Position numbers and translations under genes: made by a program
DNA from: Mycobacterium sp.
Lineage (GTDB): Bacteria > Actinomycetota > Actinomycetes > Mycobacteriales > Mycobacteriaceae
Direction: 5' to 3'
NCBI RefSeq assembly: GCF_002863225.1
Contig: NZ_PKEK01000026.1
Span: forward strand, 62,001 to 126,000
DNA length: 64,000 bases
Shown here: piece after piece, positions 1 to 9,521 of the stretch
Numbering within the stretch: the first letter of the stretch is position 1
Layout of the letters: the number at the start of each line of letters is the position of its first letter
Notes under the pieces: model-generated
What the model saw: only the letters and a program-made list of their open reading frames with translations
Database searches by the model: none
What the model was told of the DNA's origin: nothing

Positions 1-207
1 GCTGCGGCGCGAGACTTCCTTGACATCGGCGTGCTTGCTGACGATCCAGTAACCGTTGTCCTCGAAGCCGCCGCTTCCGCCCGGAATGTCGACCCAGTGA
101 ACGGGCTCGGCTTTCCGCAGTTCGGCTAGTTCGGCGACGGGCAGGCCGGCGAGGTTGACGTCCGCGTCGAGAAAGTCGAAGTCGGCGGGGATGTTGGGGG
201 GTGCCAT
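1..207 (-). CDS. cyp125: Cytochrome P450 CYP125 (steroid C26/C27 hydroxylase), N-terminal 69 residues only
   Basis: Partial gene running off the left edge. The visible residues match the N-terminus of CYP125: a short Pro-rich start, a GLPVAELAELR stretch, then the GGFEDNGYW and KHADVKEVSR segments. In the family CYP125 oxidises the terminal side-chain carbon of cholesterol or cholestenone, the first side-chain step. The ATG at 207 is preceded by a GAGGAG Shine-Dalgarno sequence. It diverges from fadA5, with a KstR box 30-43 bases upstream of the start. The heme-binding cysteine lies outside the window, so intactness cannot be judged. Identification rests on similarity recalled from Rv3545c and on the neighbour fadA5. 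Confidence 0.88.
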   Translation of the reverse strand, partial: MAPPNIPADFDFLDADVNLAGLPVAELAELRKAEPVHWVDIPGGSGGFEDNGYWIVSKHADVKEVSRRS

Positions 208-236
208 AACGTGGTGCGCTCCTCTTCAACACTAAT

Positions 237-250
237 TGCAACGTGTTCTA
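237..250. promoter_or_regulatory. KstR operator proximal to cyp125
   Basis: TGCAACGTGTTCTA fits the KstR consensus TnnAACnnGTTnnA exactly. It lies 30 bases upstream of the cyp125 start and probably represses that promoter until a cholesterol-derived CoA ester releases KstR. The kstR gene is in this window at 37.9 kb. Confidence 0.85.
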
Positions 251-315
251 GTGCCAGTAAAACATGGCTCCTGCGCAGATAAAAGGCAGGTCGTCATCGT
301 CGCTTGTCAGGCTAA

Positions 316-329
316 TGAAACGTGTTCTA
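316..329. promoter_or_regulatory. KstR operator overlapping the fadA5 -10 element
   Basis: TGAAACGTGTTCTA fits TnnAACnnGTTnnA exactly. Its last two bases overlap a TAGCCT -10 element at 328-333. That element sits 7 bases before the fadA5 ATG at 340, so the transcript is probably leaderless and KstR binding would block polymerase directly. Confidence 0.85.
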
Positions 330-330
330 G

Positions 331-2331
<2,001 letters not shown>

Positions 2332-2340
2332 CCCACGGTG

Positions 2341-3330
2341 ATGAAGGTTCTGATCACCGGCGGCACCGGATTCGTCGGAGCGTGGACAGCGAAGGCCGTC
2401 GAAGACGCCGGGCACCACGTCAGATTTCTCGCGCGAAACCCTGATCGCCTGCACACCAGTGCGGCCCGGATCGGCGTCGACGTCAGCGACTACGTCGTCG
2501 GTGACATCGCAGACCCCGACAGCACTGCCGCGGCTCTATGCGACTGTGAGGCCGTCATCCATTGCGCAGCAATGGTTTCCACCGACCCCGACCGCAGCGA
2601 GGAGATGCTGCGCACCAACCTCGAAGGCGCCCGCAATGTGCTGGGAGGGGCCGCCGCGGCGAAGATCGACCCGATCATCCACGTCTCGAGTTTCTCGGCG
2701 CTGTTTCGGCCAGGTCTACCGATGCTGCATGCCGACCTGCCCGTGGTCGGCGGGTCGGACGGCTACGGCAAGTCCAAGGCCATCGTCGAAGCGTATGCGC
2801 GAGGTCTCCAGGATGGCGGTGCGCCGGTGAACATCACCTATCCCGGCATGGTGCTGGGACCACCCGCGGGTGACCAGTTCGGTGAAGCGGCCGAGGGTGT
2901 GGAGGCAGCGATCAAGATGCGCGGGGTGCCCGGGCGCAGCGCCGGCTGGATCGTGGTGGACGTCCGCGACCTCGCGGCCCTGCACGTCGCCCTGTTGCAG
3001 CCGGGGAAAGGACCGCGCCGTTACATGGCCGGTGGCCGACGCATCGCGGTGGATCGGCTGGCATCGCTGCTCGGCGCCGCCGCTCAGCGCAATCTGGTGG
3101 CCGTCCCGGTTCCCGATGCCGGACTGCGCGCCATCGGTCGCGTGTTCGACGTGGTCGGCGATTACCTGCCGTTCGAGACGCCGATCAACTCTGCCGCGAT
3201 GCAGTACTACACCCAGATGCCGCCTTCTGATGACACACCTGCCGAACGCGACCTCGGCATCACGCATCGGGACGCGGCGCAGACACTCGCCGACACGGTC
3301 GACGGGCTGCGGGAAGTCGGCCGCATCTAG
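2341..3330 (+). CDS. NAD-dependent epimerase/dehydratase (extended SDR)
   Basis: A 329-residue extended short-chain dehydrogenase. The N-terminus has the Rossmann motif TGGTGFVG at residues 7-14, then DIAD and HCAAMVS segments typical of extended SDRs. The catalytic pair is in YGKSK with a preceding serine in VSSFS. No membrane segment or signal peptide is seen. It begins 9 bases after the ddn stop; I chose ATG 2341 over the GTG immediately before it. Position in the fadA5 run suggests an oxidoreductase or lyase acting on a sterol or CoA intermediate, but the substrate is unknown. It could equally be a 3-beta-hydroxysteroid dehydrogenase-like enzyme. Confidence 0.82.
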   Translation: MKVLITGGTGFVGAWTAKAVEDAGHHVRFLARNPDRLHTSAARIGVDVSDYVVGDIADPDSTAAALCDCEAVIHCAAMVSTDPDRSEEMLRTNLEGARNVLGGAAAAKIDPIIHVSSFSALFRPGLPMLHADLPVVGGSDGYGKSKAIVEAYARGLQDGGAPVNITYPGMVLGPPAGDQFGEAAEGVEAAIKMRGVPGRSAGWIVVDVRDLAALHVALLQPGKGPRRYMAGGRRIAVDRLASLLGAAAQRNLVAVPVPDAGLRAIGRVFDVVGDYLPFETPINSAAMQYYTQMPPSDDTPAERDLGITHRDAAQTLADTVDGLREVGRI

Positions 3331-3405
3331 TTCGTCGGCTCCCTCCGACGTATGACTCGGCTTAATCAAAGCTGTGATTTACCTTAAATCGCGAGGTCAA
3401 TGCGA

Positions 3406-3411
3406 TAGATT
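3406..3411 (+). promoter_or_regulatory. -10 element for the tandem phosphatase pair (leaderless start)
   Basis: TAGATT lies 7 bases before the GTG at 3418, the spacing expected if transcription begins on the start codon itself. The roughly 75 bases before it are unusually AT-rich for this genome. No convincing -35 hexamer is present. Confidence 0.5.
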
Positions 3412-3417
3412 GCCCGC

Positions 3418-4410
3418 GTGATGAGCAACCGATTCGGGCGTCCCCTTGTCGTCGGGCTGCTGTCAGCGGGCCTGCTGACCATGGGGTCGGCACTGGCGCG
3501 GGCCGACGACGGATCGATCGTGCTGGACCTGGTCCGGCACGGCGAGACGCTGTCCAATCTCAACGGCATCATCGACACGGCACCGCCGGGAGCGCCGCTG
3601 GACGCGACGGGCGTCGAACAAGCCAACGCCGTCGCCAACTCGATCTACGGCGTCTTCAAGGACAACATCGCGGGCATCTTCGCCTCTGACGCGATCCGGA
3701 CTCAGCAGACCGCCGAACCGTTGGCCGAGGCGCTGAGCGCACTCAACAACGGGAACCCCTTCCCTGTCGAGACGCTGTCCGGACTCAACGAGATTCCCGC
3801 CGGGGTCTTCGAAGGCCAACCCACCCTCAGCCTCGCGGGTCTGCTCTACCTGCTGGGCCCCATCTCCTGGACGTTGGGATTCCCGCTGGTACCCAACTTC
3901 GGCGATCCCAGCCTGAACGGCATCACCTTCGACGAAGGTTTCGACGCCGCGCTGCAGACCATTTACGACGGGACCGCGAGTTCGACCGGCACGGCCAACG
4001 CCGTCGCATTCTCCAGCGCGGGCTCGATCGCGGTCTGGACGCTGATGAATGTCAAGAACCCCGACTTCTCGATCCTTTTCGACGAGGTGATCAAGAACCA
4101 GGAATTCCTGCCCAACACCGGCCAGGTGATCATCAGCGGCAGCCCCGGGGACTGGACGCTGGTGAGCTATGACGGGGTCGCGGTGCCGCAGGATCCCGGC
4201 CTCTTCACGAACTTGTTCGTCGATTTCCGCGACCTGATCGAGGCGCCGCAGTTCGTCGGCTACGACATCTACGAAGCTCTGCTGACCGGTGACGCGCTCA
4301 CCATCGACGCCGCGTTGCAGACCGGGTACACCCAACTCGAAGCGGCGTTCAGCCAGTTCTCGGTGGACTTCTTCGACCACATCGTCGACGCCTTCGGGGC
4401 AGGTCTCTGA
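3418..4410 (+). CDS. Secreted histidine-phosphatase-superfamily protein lacking the second catalytic His
   Basis: A 330-residue exported protein with a signal peptide (residues 1-29, ending ALARA) and a phosphoglycerate-mutase-like domain. The phosphate-accepting motif LVRHGET is present (His41). The second histidine of the fold, found as AHEG in the downstream paralogue, is replaced: the aligned segment reads SSAG, with Ser200 for His and Ala201 for Glu. The protein may therefore be weak, inactive or altered in activity. GTG 3418 is chosen because of the -10 element 7 bases upstream; ATG 3421 is the alternative. It overlaps the next gene by one base (TGATG). Not part of the M. tuberculosis order here. 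Confidence 0.82.
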   Translation: MMSNRFGRPLVVGLLSAGLLTMGSALARADDGSIVLDLVRHGETLSNLNGIIDTAPPGAPLDATGVEQANAVANSIYGVFKDNIAGIFASDAIRTQQTAEPLAEALSALNNGNPFPVETLSGLNEIPAGVFEGQPTLSLAGLLYLLGPISWTLGFPLVPNFGDPSLNGITFDEGFDAALQTIYDGTASSTGTANAVAFSSAGSIAVWTLMNVKNPDFSILFDEVIKNQEFLPNTGQVIISGSPGDWTLVSYDGVAVPQDPGLFTNLFVDFRDLIEAPQFVGYDIYEALLTGDALTIDAALQTGYTQLEAAFSQFSVDFFDHIVDAFGAGL

Positions 4411-5360
4411 TGAATCGCTCGCTGGCCATCGGATTTCTTGCCGCTGCAATGCTTTCCAGCGGCTCGGCACTGGCCCGCGCCGACGATGGATCGATCGTGC
4501 TGGATTTCATCCGGCATGCCGAGGGAGGCGACAACACCGTCATCAACACCATGGTGCCCGGCCCCGGCCTCACCGATGAGGGCATGCGACAGGCCTCCGA
4601 GCTGGCAGAGTTGTTGAAGAACAGCGATATCGACGAGATCTGGGCCTCGACGATGGTTCGCTCGCAGGAGACCGCGCAGCCGCTGGCCGACGCACTCGGT
4701 CAGACCATCCAGACGCCATTCTTGGCCGGGCTCAACGAGATCGACGCCGGAATCTTCGAGGGCGCACCGGTCAACGTCGGAACGCTGCCCCTGGGCGGTG
4801 CGCTGTATCTCCTGGCGCCGGCGTTGTGGACGCTCGGGCTGACGTCCGTCCCGCTGGTGGGTTCCACCGACGCGAACGGCATCGTCTTCGACGCCCGTGT
4901 CGACGAGGCCATCCAGACGATCTACGACGGCAGCATCGCGGGTGACACCGACGCGGTGTTCGCCCATGAGGGCACCATCGCCATCTGGGCGCTGATGAAC
5001 GTCGACAATCCGGACTTCGGGGTGGTGCTCCACGAGCTGTTCACCACCGGCGAATTACTCCCCTACACAGGACAAGTCGTCATCGAGGGTTCACCGGGTG
5101 ACTGGACGTTGGTCAGCTGGGACGGCATTCCGGTACCCGAGGATCCGGGTCTGCTCACCGACCTGTTCGTCGACTTCCGTGATTTCATCCAGGTTCCGCA
5201 AGCGGTGGGCTACGACATTTACGAAGCGCTTCTGACCGGCAACGCGACAACGATTGACAGCGCGCTTCAACTCGGCTTCAGCCAAATCGAAACGGCGGCT
5301 TCGCAATTCCCGATTGCGGTCTTCGACGACATCGTCGCCGCATTGGGCGGTTCGGTCTAG
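4410..5360 (+). CDS. Secreted histidine-phosphatase-superfamily protein with both catalytic histidines
   Basis: A 316-residue paralogue of the preceding gene, with a signal peptide (residues 1-24, ending ALARA), the first motif FIRHAEG (His36; Gly replaced by Ala in the usual RHG) and the second histidine in FAHEG (His186). The similarity runs the full length, including a distinctive C-terminal module (SPGDWTLVS, DLFVDFRDF, GYDIYEALLTG) not seen in classical phosphoglycerate mutases. It is likely an extracytoplasmic phosphatase of unknown substrate. ATG 4410 overlaps the stop of the first copy, implying translational coupling. Its stop shares CTAG with the convergent SDR gene. Confidence 0.85.
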   Translation: MNRSLAIGFLAAAMLSSGSALARADDGSIVLDFIRHAEGGDNTVINTMVPGPGLTDEGMRQASELAELLKNSDIDEIWASTMVRSQETAQPLADALGQTIQTPFLAGLNEIDAGIFEGAPVNVGTLPLGGALYLLAPALWTLGLTSVPLVGSTDANGIVFDARVDEAIQTIYDGSIAGDTDAVFAHEGTIAIWALMNVDNPDFGVVLHELFTTGELLPYTGQVVIEGSPGDWTLVSWDGIPVPEDPGLLTDLFVDFRDFIQVPQAVGYDIYEALLTGNATTIDSALQLGFSQIETAASQFPIAVFDDIVAALGGSV

Positions 5361-6262
5361 GCGCCGTACACCGGCACGGGTGTCCGCGACTTGGCCAGCA
5401 GATCGGCCACCACCGGCCCCAGCCGGGCCGGGTCCCATCGGGCGCCGTTGTCGATCTGCGGTCCGTGGGCCCATCCTTCGGCGACCCGGATTTTGCCGCC
5501 CTCGACCTCGAATACCTGGCCGGTGACATCACGAGACTCGTTGCTGCCCAACCACACCACCAACGGTGAAATGTTCTCCGGCGCCATCGCATCGAAGTCG
5601 TCGTCTTGGGTGGACATCATGTCGGCGAACACAGTCTCGGTCATCCGGGTGCGGGCCGAGGGCGCGATCGCGTTGACCGTGACGCCGTATCGGCCCATCT
5701 CCGCGGCGCCGACCAGGGTCAGCGCGGCGATGCCGGCCTTGGCCGCACTGTAGTTGCCCTGACCGACGCTGCCCTGCAGGCCCGCACCGGAACTCGTGTT
5801 GATGATCCGCGCGTCAACACTCTTGCCCTCTTTGCTCAGCCCGCGCCAGTACGAGGCCGCGTGCCGCATGGCCCCGAAGTGGCCCTTGAGGTGCACCGCG
5901 ATCACGGCGTCGAATTCTTCTTCGCTGGTGTTGGCCATCATCCGGTCGCGCACGATGCCGGCGTTGTTCACCAGCACGTCCAAGCCGCCGAAGGTGTCCA
6001 CCGCGGTCTGGATCAGTCCCGCGGCCTGGTCCCAGTCGGCGATGTTGGCACCGTTGGCGACGGCTTCGCCTCCGGCGGAGACGATTTCGTCGACGACGCT
6101 CTGGGCGGCACTGCCGCCGCCGGCCGGTGATCCGTCCAGGCCGACCCCGATGTCGTTGACGATGACGCGGGCGCCTTCGGCGGCGAAAGCCAGCGCATGC
6201 GCACGTCCGATGCCGCCACCCGCTCCGGTCACGATGACCACACGGCCGTCAACCACACCCAT
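5357..6262 (-). CDS. Short-chain dehydrogenase, Rv3548c-type, KstR2 regulon
   Basis: A 301-residue classical SDR with the cofactor motif TGAGGGIG (residues 12-19), NNAG, catalytic Ser in INTSSGAG and the YSAAK pair. The long insert between beta2 and the following helix and the extended C-terminus match Rv3548c (about 304 aa), a member of the KstR2 regulon for C/D ring breakdown. The exact alcohol or ketone substrate is not established to my knowledge. ATG 6262 has an AGGAG ribosome site. It lies 15 bases after the Rv3549c-like SDR and is probably in its operon, driven from the KstR2-controlled promoter at 7.07 kb. Confidence 0.88.
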   Translation of the reverse strand: MGVVDGRVVIVTGAGGGIGRAHALAFAAEGARVIVNDIGVGLDGSPAGGGSAAQSVVDEIVSAGGEAVANGANIADWDQAAGLIQTAVDTFGGLDVLVNNAGIVRDRMMANTSEEEFDAVIAVHLKGHFGAMRHAASYWRGLSKEGKSVDARIINTSSGAGLQGSVGQGNYSAAKAGIAALTLVGAAEMGRYGVTVNAIAPSARTRMTETVFADMMSTQDDDFDAMAPENISPLVVWLGSNESRDVTGQVFEVEGGKIRVAEGWAHGPQIDNGARWDPARLGPVVADLLAKSRTPVPVYGA

Positions 6263-6277
6263 AGTTTTGTTCTCCTC

Positions 6278-7063
6278 TTATTTGACCGAGCTCGCGTTGG
6301 TGGTGGCCAGGTAGTGTGGCGGCTCGCCGCCGCCGTGCACCTCGAGCGAGGCGCCACTGATATACGACGCTGCGTCTGAGGCCAAAAAGGCTGCGGCCCA
6401 ACCGACATCGGCGGGCGTCGCGAGCCGGCCGAGCGGGACGTTCTTCGAAATCGCGGCGATGGAGTCGGCGTCGCCGTAGAACAACTCCGACTGCTCGGTT
6501 TCGACCATGCCGACGACGCAGGCGTTGATCCGGACCTTCGGGCCCCACTCGACCGCCAGGGTCTGGGTGAGGTTTTCCAGACCGGCTTTGGCCGCCCCGT
6601 ACGCGCCGGTGCCGGGTGAGGGCCGGCGGCCGCTGAGGCTACAGATGTTGACGATCGACCCGCCGTCCGGCTGGCCCTGCATCACGTCGTTGGCGTGCTG
6701 GGACACCGAAAGCGCGCCGAGCAGGTTGAGTTCGATGATCTTGCGGTTGAACTTCGCGCTGGACTCCGCCGTCAGGACGAAGGGCGATCCGCCGGCGTTG
6801 TTCACCACCACGTCGAGGCGACTGTGCCGCTCCACGATCGAGTCGATCATCGCCTTGACGGCGTCGTCGTCGCGGATGTCGCACGGGTGGAATTCGAAAG
6901 GCAGGCCGTCGACTTCGCGCCTGGCACAGGTGACTACGGTGGCACCCTGCTCAGCGAAAACGGTGCTGATACCGGCGCCAACCCCTCGAACGCCGCCGGT
7001 GACCAGCACGACCCGGCCGGCGAGCCCGAAGCTGAATGCGCGGCCTTCGTCGGCAAGAGTCAC
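6278..7063 (-). CDS. Short-chain dehydrogenase, Rv3549c-type, KstR2 regulon
   Basis: A 261-residue SDR with TGGVRGVG near the N-terminus, NNAGG, a catalytic serine in NICSLSG and the YGAAK pair; it resembles Rv3549c. The open frame extends far upstream as antisense to echA20. GTG 7063 is chosen because it gives the family length and lies 7 bases downstream of a TACGCT -10 element, indicating a leaderless transcript. The divergent echA20 shares the same intergenic KstR2 operator. Predicted cytoplasmic oxidoreductase acting on a CoA ester from rings C/D; substrate not assigned. Confidence 0.87.
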   Translation of the reverse strand: MTLADEGRAFSFGLAGRVVLVTGGVRGVGAGISTVFAEQGATVVTCARREVDGLPFEFHPCDIRDDDAVKAMIDSIVERHSRLDVVVNNAGGSPFVLTAESSAKFNRKIIELNLLGALSVSQHANDVMQGQPDGGSIVNICSLSGRRPSPGTGAYGAAKAGLENLTQTLAVEWGPKVRINACVVGMVETEQSELFYGDADSIAAISKNVPLGRLATPADVGWAAAFLASDAASYISGASLEVHGGGEPPHYLATTNASSVK

Positions 7064-7069
7064 TGTGCT

Positions 7070-7075
7070 AGCGTA
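7070..7075 (-). promoter_or_regulatory. -10 element of the Rv3549c-type SDR operon (leaderless)
   Basis: TACGCT on the minus strand, 7 bases before the GTG start at 7063. It lies within 3 bases of the KstR2 operator core, so repressor binding would occlude this promoter. Confidence 0.55.
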
Positions 7076-7077
7076 CC

Positions 7078-7093
7078 AAGCAAGTGCTTGCTT
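7078..7093. promoter_or_regulatory. KstR2 operator between the SDR operon and echA20
   Basis: AAGCAAG-TG-CTTGCTT is a perfect 7-base inverted repeat and fits the KstR2 consensus AnCAAGnnCTTGnT. A plus-strand TAGGTA -10 element for echA20 begins inside its right edge (7093-7098), so one site can control both divergent operons. KstR2 is released by HIP-CoA in characterised mycobacteria. Confidence 0.9.
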
Positions 7094-7141
7094 AGGTAAA
7101 TCGTCTCCCGTCGTCCCCCAAGGAAGTGGTCGAGGATCTCG

Positions 7142-7900
7142 ATGACAATCACATCGCGCACCGTCGAACCGGGGATAGTCGCGGTCACCGTCGACTACCC
7201 ACCCGTCAATGCCATCCCGTCGCAGGGCTGGTTCGAACTCGGCGAGGTCATCACCGCCGCCGGCAACGACCCGACCACGCACGCGGTGATCCTGCGGGCC
7301 GAGGGCCGCGGCTTCAACGCCGGAGTGGACATCAAGGAGATGCAACGCACCGAGGGCTTCACCGCGCTCATCGACGCCAACCGCGGTTGCTTTGCCGCAT
7401 TCCGCGCGGTCTACGAGTGCGCGGTCCCGGTGATCGCCGCGGTCAACGGATTCTGTGTCGGAGGCGGCATCGGCTTGGTGGGTAACGCCGACGTCATCGT
7501 GGCTTCCGACGACGCGACGTTCGGCCTGCCCGAAGTCGAACGCGGCGCATTGGGTGCGGCGACGCATCTGTCGCGCCTGGTGCCACAACACATGATGCGC
7601 AGACTGTTCTTCACCGCAGCCACCGTCGACGCCGCCACACTGCACCACTTCGGGTCGGTGCACGAGGTGGTGCCGCGATCTGAACTCGACGAGGCCGCGC
7701 TGCGGGTCGCCCGTGACATCGCCGCCAAGGACACCCGGGTGATCCGCGCCGCCAAGGAAGCGCTGAATCTGATCGACGTCCAGCGGGTCAACTCCAGTTA
7801 TCGCATGGAGCAGGGCTTTACGTTCGAGCTCAACCTCGCCGGGGTTGCTGACGAGCACCGCGACGCGTTCGCCGGCACCTCGAAGGGCGACAAGAAGTGA
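7142..7900 (+). CDS. echA20: Ring-opening hydrolase EchA20 (crotonase family)
   Basis: A 252-residue enoyl-CoA hydratase-family enzyme. In M. tuberculosis EchA20 hydrolytically opens ring D of the HIP-derived CoA intermediate (HIEC-CoA to COCHEA-CoA). Crotonase features seen: HAVILRAEGRGFNAGVDIKEM (first oxyanion-hole strand and loop) and VIAAVNGFCVGGGIGL (second), with FGLPEVERGALGA following. The ATG at 7142 has GAGGA six bases upstream; a KstR2-controlled promoter lies about 40 bases further up. First gene of the echA20-ipdA-ipdB-ipdC operon. Its stop overlaps the GTG of ipdA (GTGA). Confidence 0.95.
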   Translation: MTITSRTVEPGIVAVTVDYPPVNAIPSQGWFELGEVITAAGNDPTTHAVILRAEGRGFNAGVDIKEMQRTEGFTALIDANRGCFAAFRAVYECAVPVIAAVNGFCVGGGIGLVGNADVIVASDDATFGLPEVERGALGAATHLSRLVPQHMMRRLFFTAATVDAATLHHFGSVHEVVPRSELDEAALRVARDIAAKDTRVIRAAKEALNLIDVQRVNSSYRMEQGFTFELNLAGVADEHRDAFAGTSKGDKK

Positions 7901-8781
7901 GCAAGAAAGTCACATCGCTCGACGACGCCGTCGCGCAGGTACGCAGCGGTATGACGATCGGCATCGGCGGCTGGGGATCGCGACGCAAGCCGATGGCGTT
8001 CGTGCGGGCGTTACTGCGCACCGACGTCGAGGATCTGACCGTGGTCACCTACGGTGGCCCGGACCTCGGACTGTTGTGTTCCGCCGGCAAGGTCAAGCGG
8101 GTGTACTACGGGTTCGTCTCGCTGGACTCACCGCCCTTCTACGACCCCTGGTTCGCCAAGGCCCGCAGCGCCGGCTCGCTCGAGGCCCGCGAGATGGACG
8201 AAGGCATGCTGCGGTGCGGTCTGCAGGCAGCGGCACAACGGTTGCCGTTCTTGCCCATTCGCGCCGGGCTGGGAAGCTCGGTGATCGACTTCTGGGAGGG
8301 TGAGCTGAAAACCGTCACCAGCCCCTACCCCGCACCCGGCGGCGGACACGAGACGCTGCTGGCGATGCCCGCGCTGAACCTGGACGCCGCGTTCGTCCAC
8401 CTCAACCTCGGCGACGAACGGGGCAACGCCGCCTATACCGGTATCGACCCCTACTTCGACGACCTTTTTCTGATGGCGGCCGAGCGGCGCTACCTGTCCG
8501 TCGAGCGCATCGTCTCCACCGAGGAGCTTGTCAAAGCCGTACCACCACAGGCATTGCTGATCAACCGGATGATGGTCGACGGCGTTGTCGAGGCGCCTGG
8601 CGGTTCGCACTTCACCACCGCGGCACCGGATTACGGCCGCGACGAGAAGTTCCAGCGGCATTACGCCGAGGCCGCCGGCACCGACGAAGGCTGGCAGACG
8701 TTCGTCCAGACCTACCTCTCCGGTGGCGAGGCCGAATACCAAGCGGCAGTGCGCAAGTTCGCCGAGGAGGCATCACAGTGA
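7897..8781 (+). CDS. ipdA: COCHEA-CoA hydrolase alpha subunit IpdA
   Basis: A 294-residue CoA-transferase-fold protein. With IpdB it forms the enzyme that hydrolytically opens the last steroid ring (ring C) of COCHEA-CoA rather than transferring CoA. The N-terminal SGMTIGIGGWG glycine motif and TYGGPDLGLL are typical of the alpha subunit. The glutamate in MDEGML (about residue 102) is the likely equivalent of the catalytic Glu105 reported for M. tuberculosis; that alignment is from memory. GTG 7897 overlaps the echA20 stop by four bases, and the stop overlaps the ipdB GTG, so subunit synthesis is probably coupled. Confidence 0.94.
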   Translation: MSKKVTSLDDAVAQVRSGMTIGIGGWGSRRKPMAFVRALLRTDVEDLTVVTYGGPDLGLLCSAGKVKRVYYGFVSLDSPPFYDPWFAKARSAGSLEAREMDEGMLRCGLQAAAQRLPFLPIRAGLGSSVIDFWEGELKTVTSPYPAPGGGHETLLAMPALNLDAAFVHLNLGDERGNAAYTGIDPYFDDLFLMAAERRYLSVERIVSTEELVKAVPPQALLINRMMVDGVVEAPGGSHFTTAAPDYGRDEKFQRHYAEAAGTDEGWQTFVQTYLSGGEAEYQAAVRKFAEEASQ

Positions 8782-9521
8782 GCACTCGTGCCGAGGTCTG
8801 CGCCGTCGCCTGCGCCGACTTGTTCCGCGATGCGGGCGAGATCATGGTCAGCCCGATGACGAACATGGCGTCGGTCGGTGCGCGGTTGGCCCGGTTGACC
8901 TTCTCCCCCGACATCCTGCTGACCGATGGTGAAGCTCAATTACTCGCCGACACTCCGGCGCTGGGTAAAACCGGCTCCGTCGAGGGTTGGATGCCGTTCG
9001 GTCGGGTGTTCGAGACGCTGGCCTGGGGTCGGCGGCACGTGGTGATGGGGGCCAATCAGGTTGACCGTCATGGCAATCAGAACATCTCCGCGTTCGGTCC
9101 GCTGCAGCGGCCGAAGCGGCAGATGTTCGGTGTCCGCGGTGCACCCGGCAACGCGATCAACCACGCGACCAGCTACTGGGTGGGCAACCATTCCAAGCGG
9201 GTGTTCGGCGAGACGGTCGATGTCGTCTGCGGGATCGGATGGGACAACATCGATGCCGACAACCCGGCGTTCCGGTTCGCCAACACCTACCGGGTGATCT
9301 CGAATCTCGGCGTGTTCGACTTCGGCGGCCCCGACCGGACGATGCGGGCCTTGTCGCTGCACCCCGGGGTCACGGCCGACGAGGTTCGCGAGAACACCTC
9401 GTTCGAGGTGCACGGCCTCGACGACGCTGAAGAATCCCGGCTGCCGACCGACGACGAATTACAGCTGATCCGCGAGAGGATCGACCCGAAGTCGCTGCGG
9501 GACAGGGAGATCAGGTCGTGA
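8778..9521 (+). CDS. ipdB: COCHEA-CoA hydrolase beta subunit IpdB
   Basis: A 247-residue CoA-transferase-fold beta subunit, partner of IpdA. Recognisable segments are SPMTNMASVGARLARLTFSP, EGWMPFGRVFETLAWGRRHVVMGANQVDRHGNQN and the C-terminal DFGGPDRTMRALSLHPG. The canonical CoA-transferase glutamate of class I enzymes is not expected here, since the complex acts as a C-C hydrolase. GTG start at 8778 overlaps the ipdA stop (GTGA), and its own stop overlaps ipdC in the same way. Four genes in a row joined by GTGA overlaps suggest near-equimolar translation. Confidence 0.94.
   Translation: MSTRAEVCAVACADLFRDAGEIMVSPMTNMASVGARLARLTFSPDILLTDGEAQLLADTPALGKTGSVEGWMPFGRVFETLAWGRRHVVMGANQVDRHGNQNISAFGPLQRPKRQMFGVRGAPGNAINHATSYWVGNHSKRVFGETVDVVCGIGWDNIDADNPAFRFANTYRVISNLGVFDFGGPDRTMRALSLHPGVTADEVRENTSFEVHGLDDAEESRLPTDDELQLIRERIDPKSLRDREIRS

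Noticed and set aside
7064..7858. Upstream extension of the Rv3549c-type SDR frame
   Set aside because: Antisense to echA20; the leaderless GTG at 7063 gives family length.
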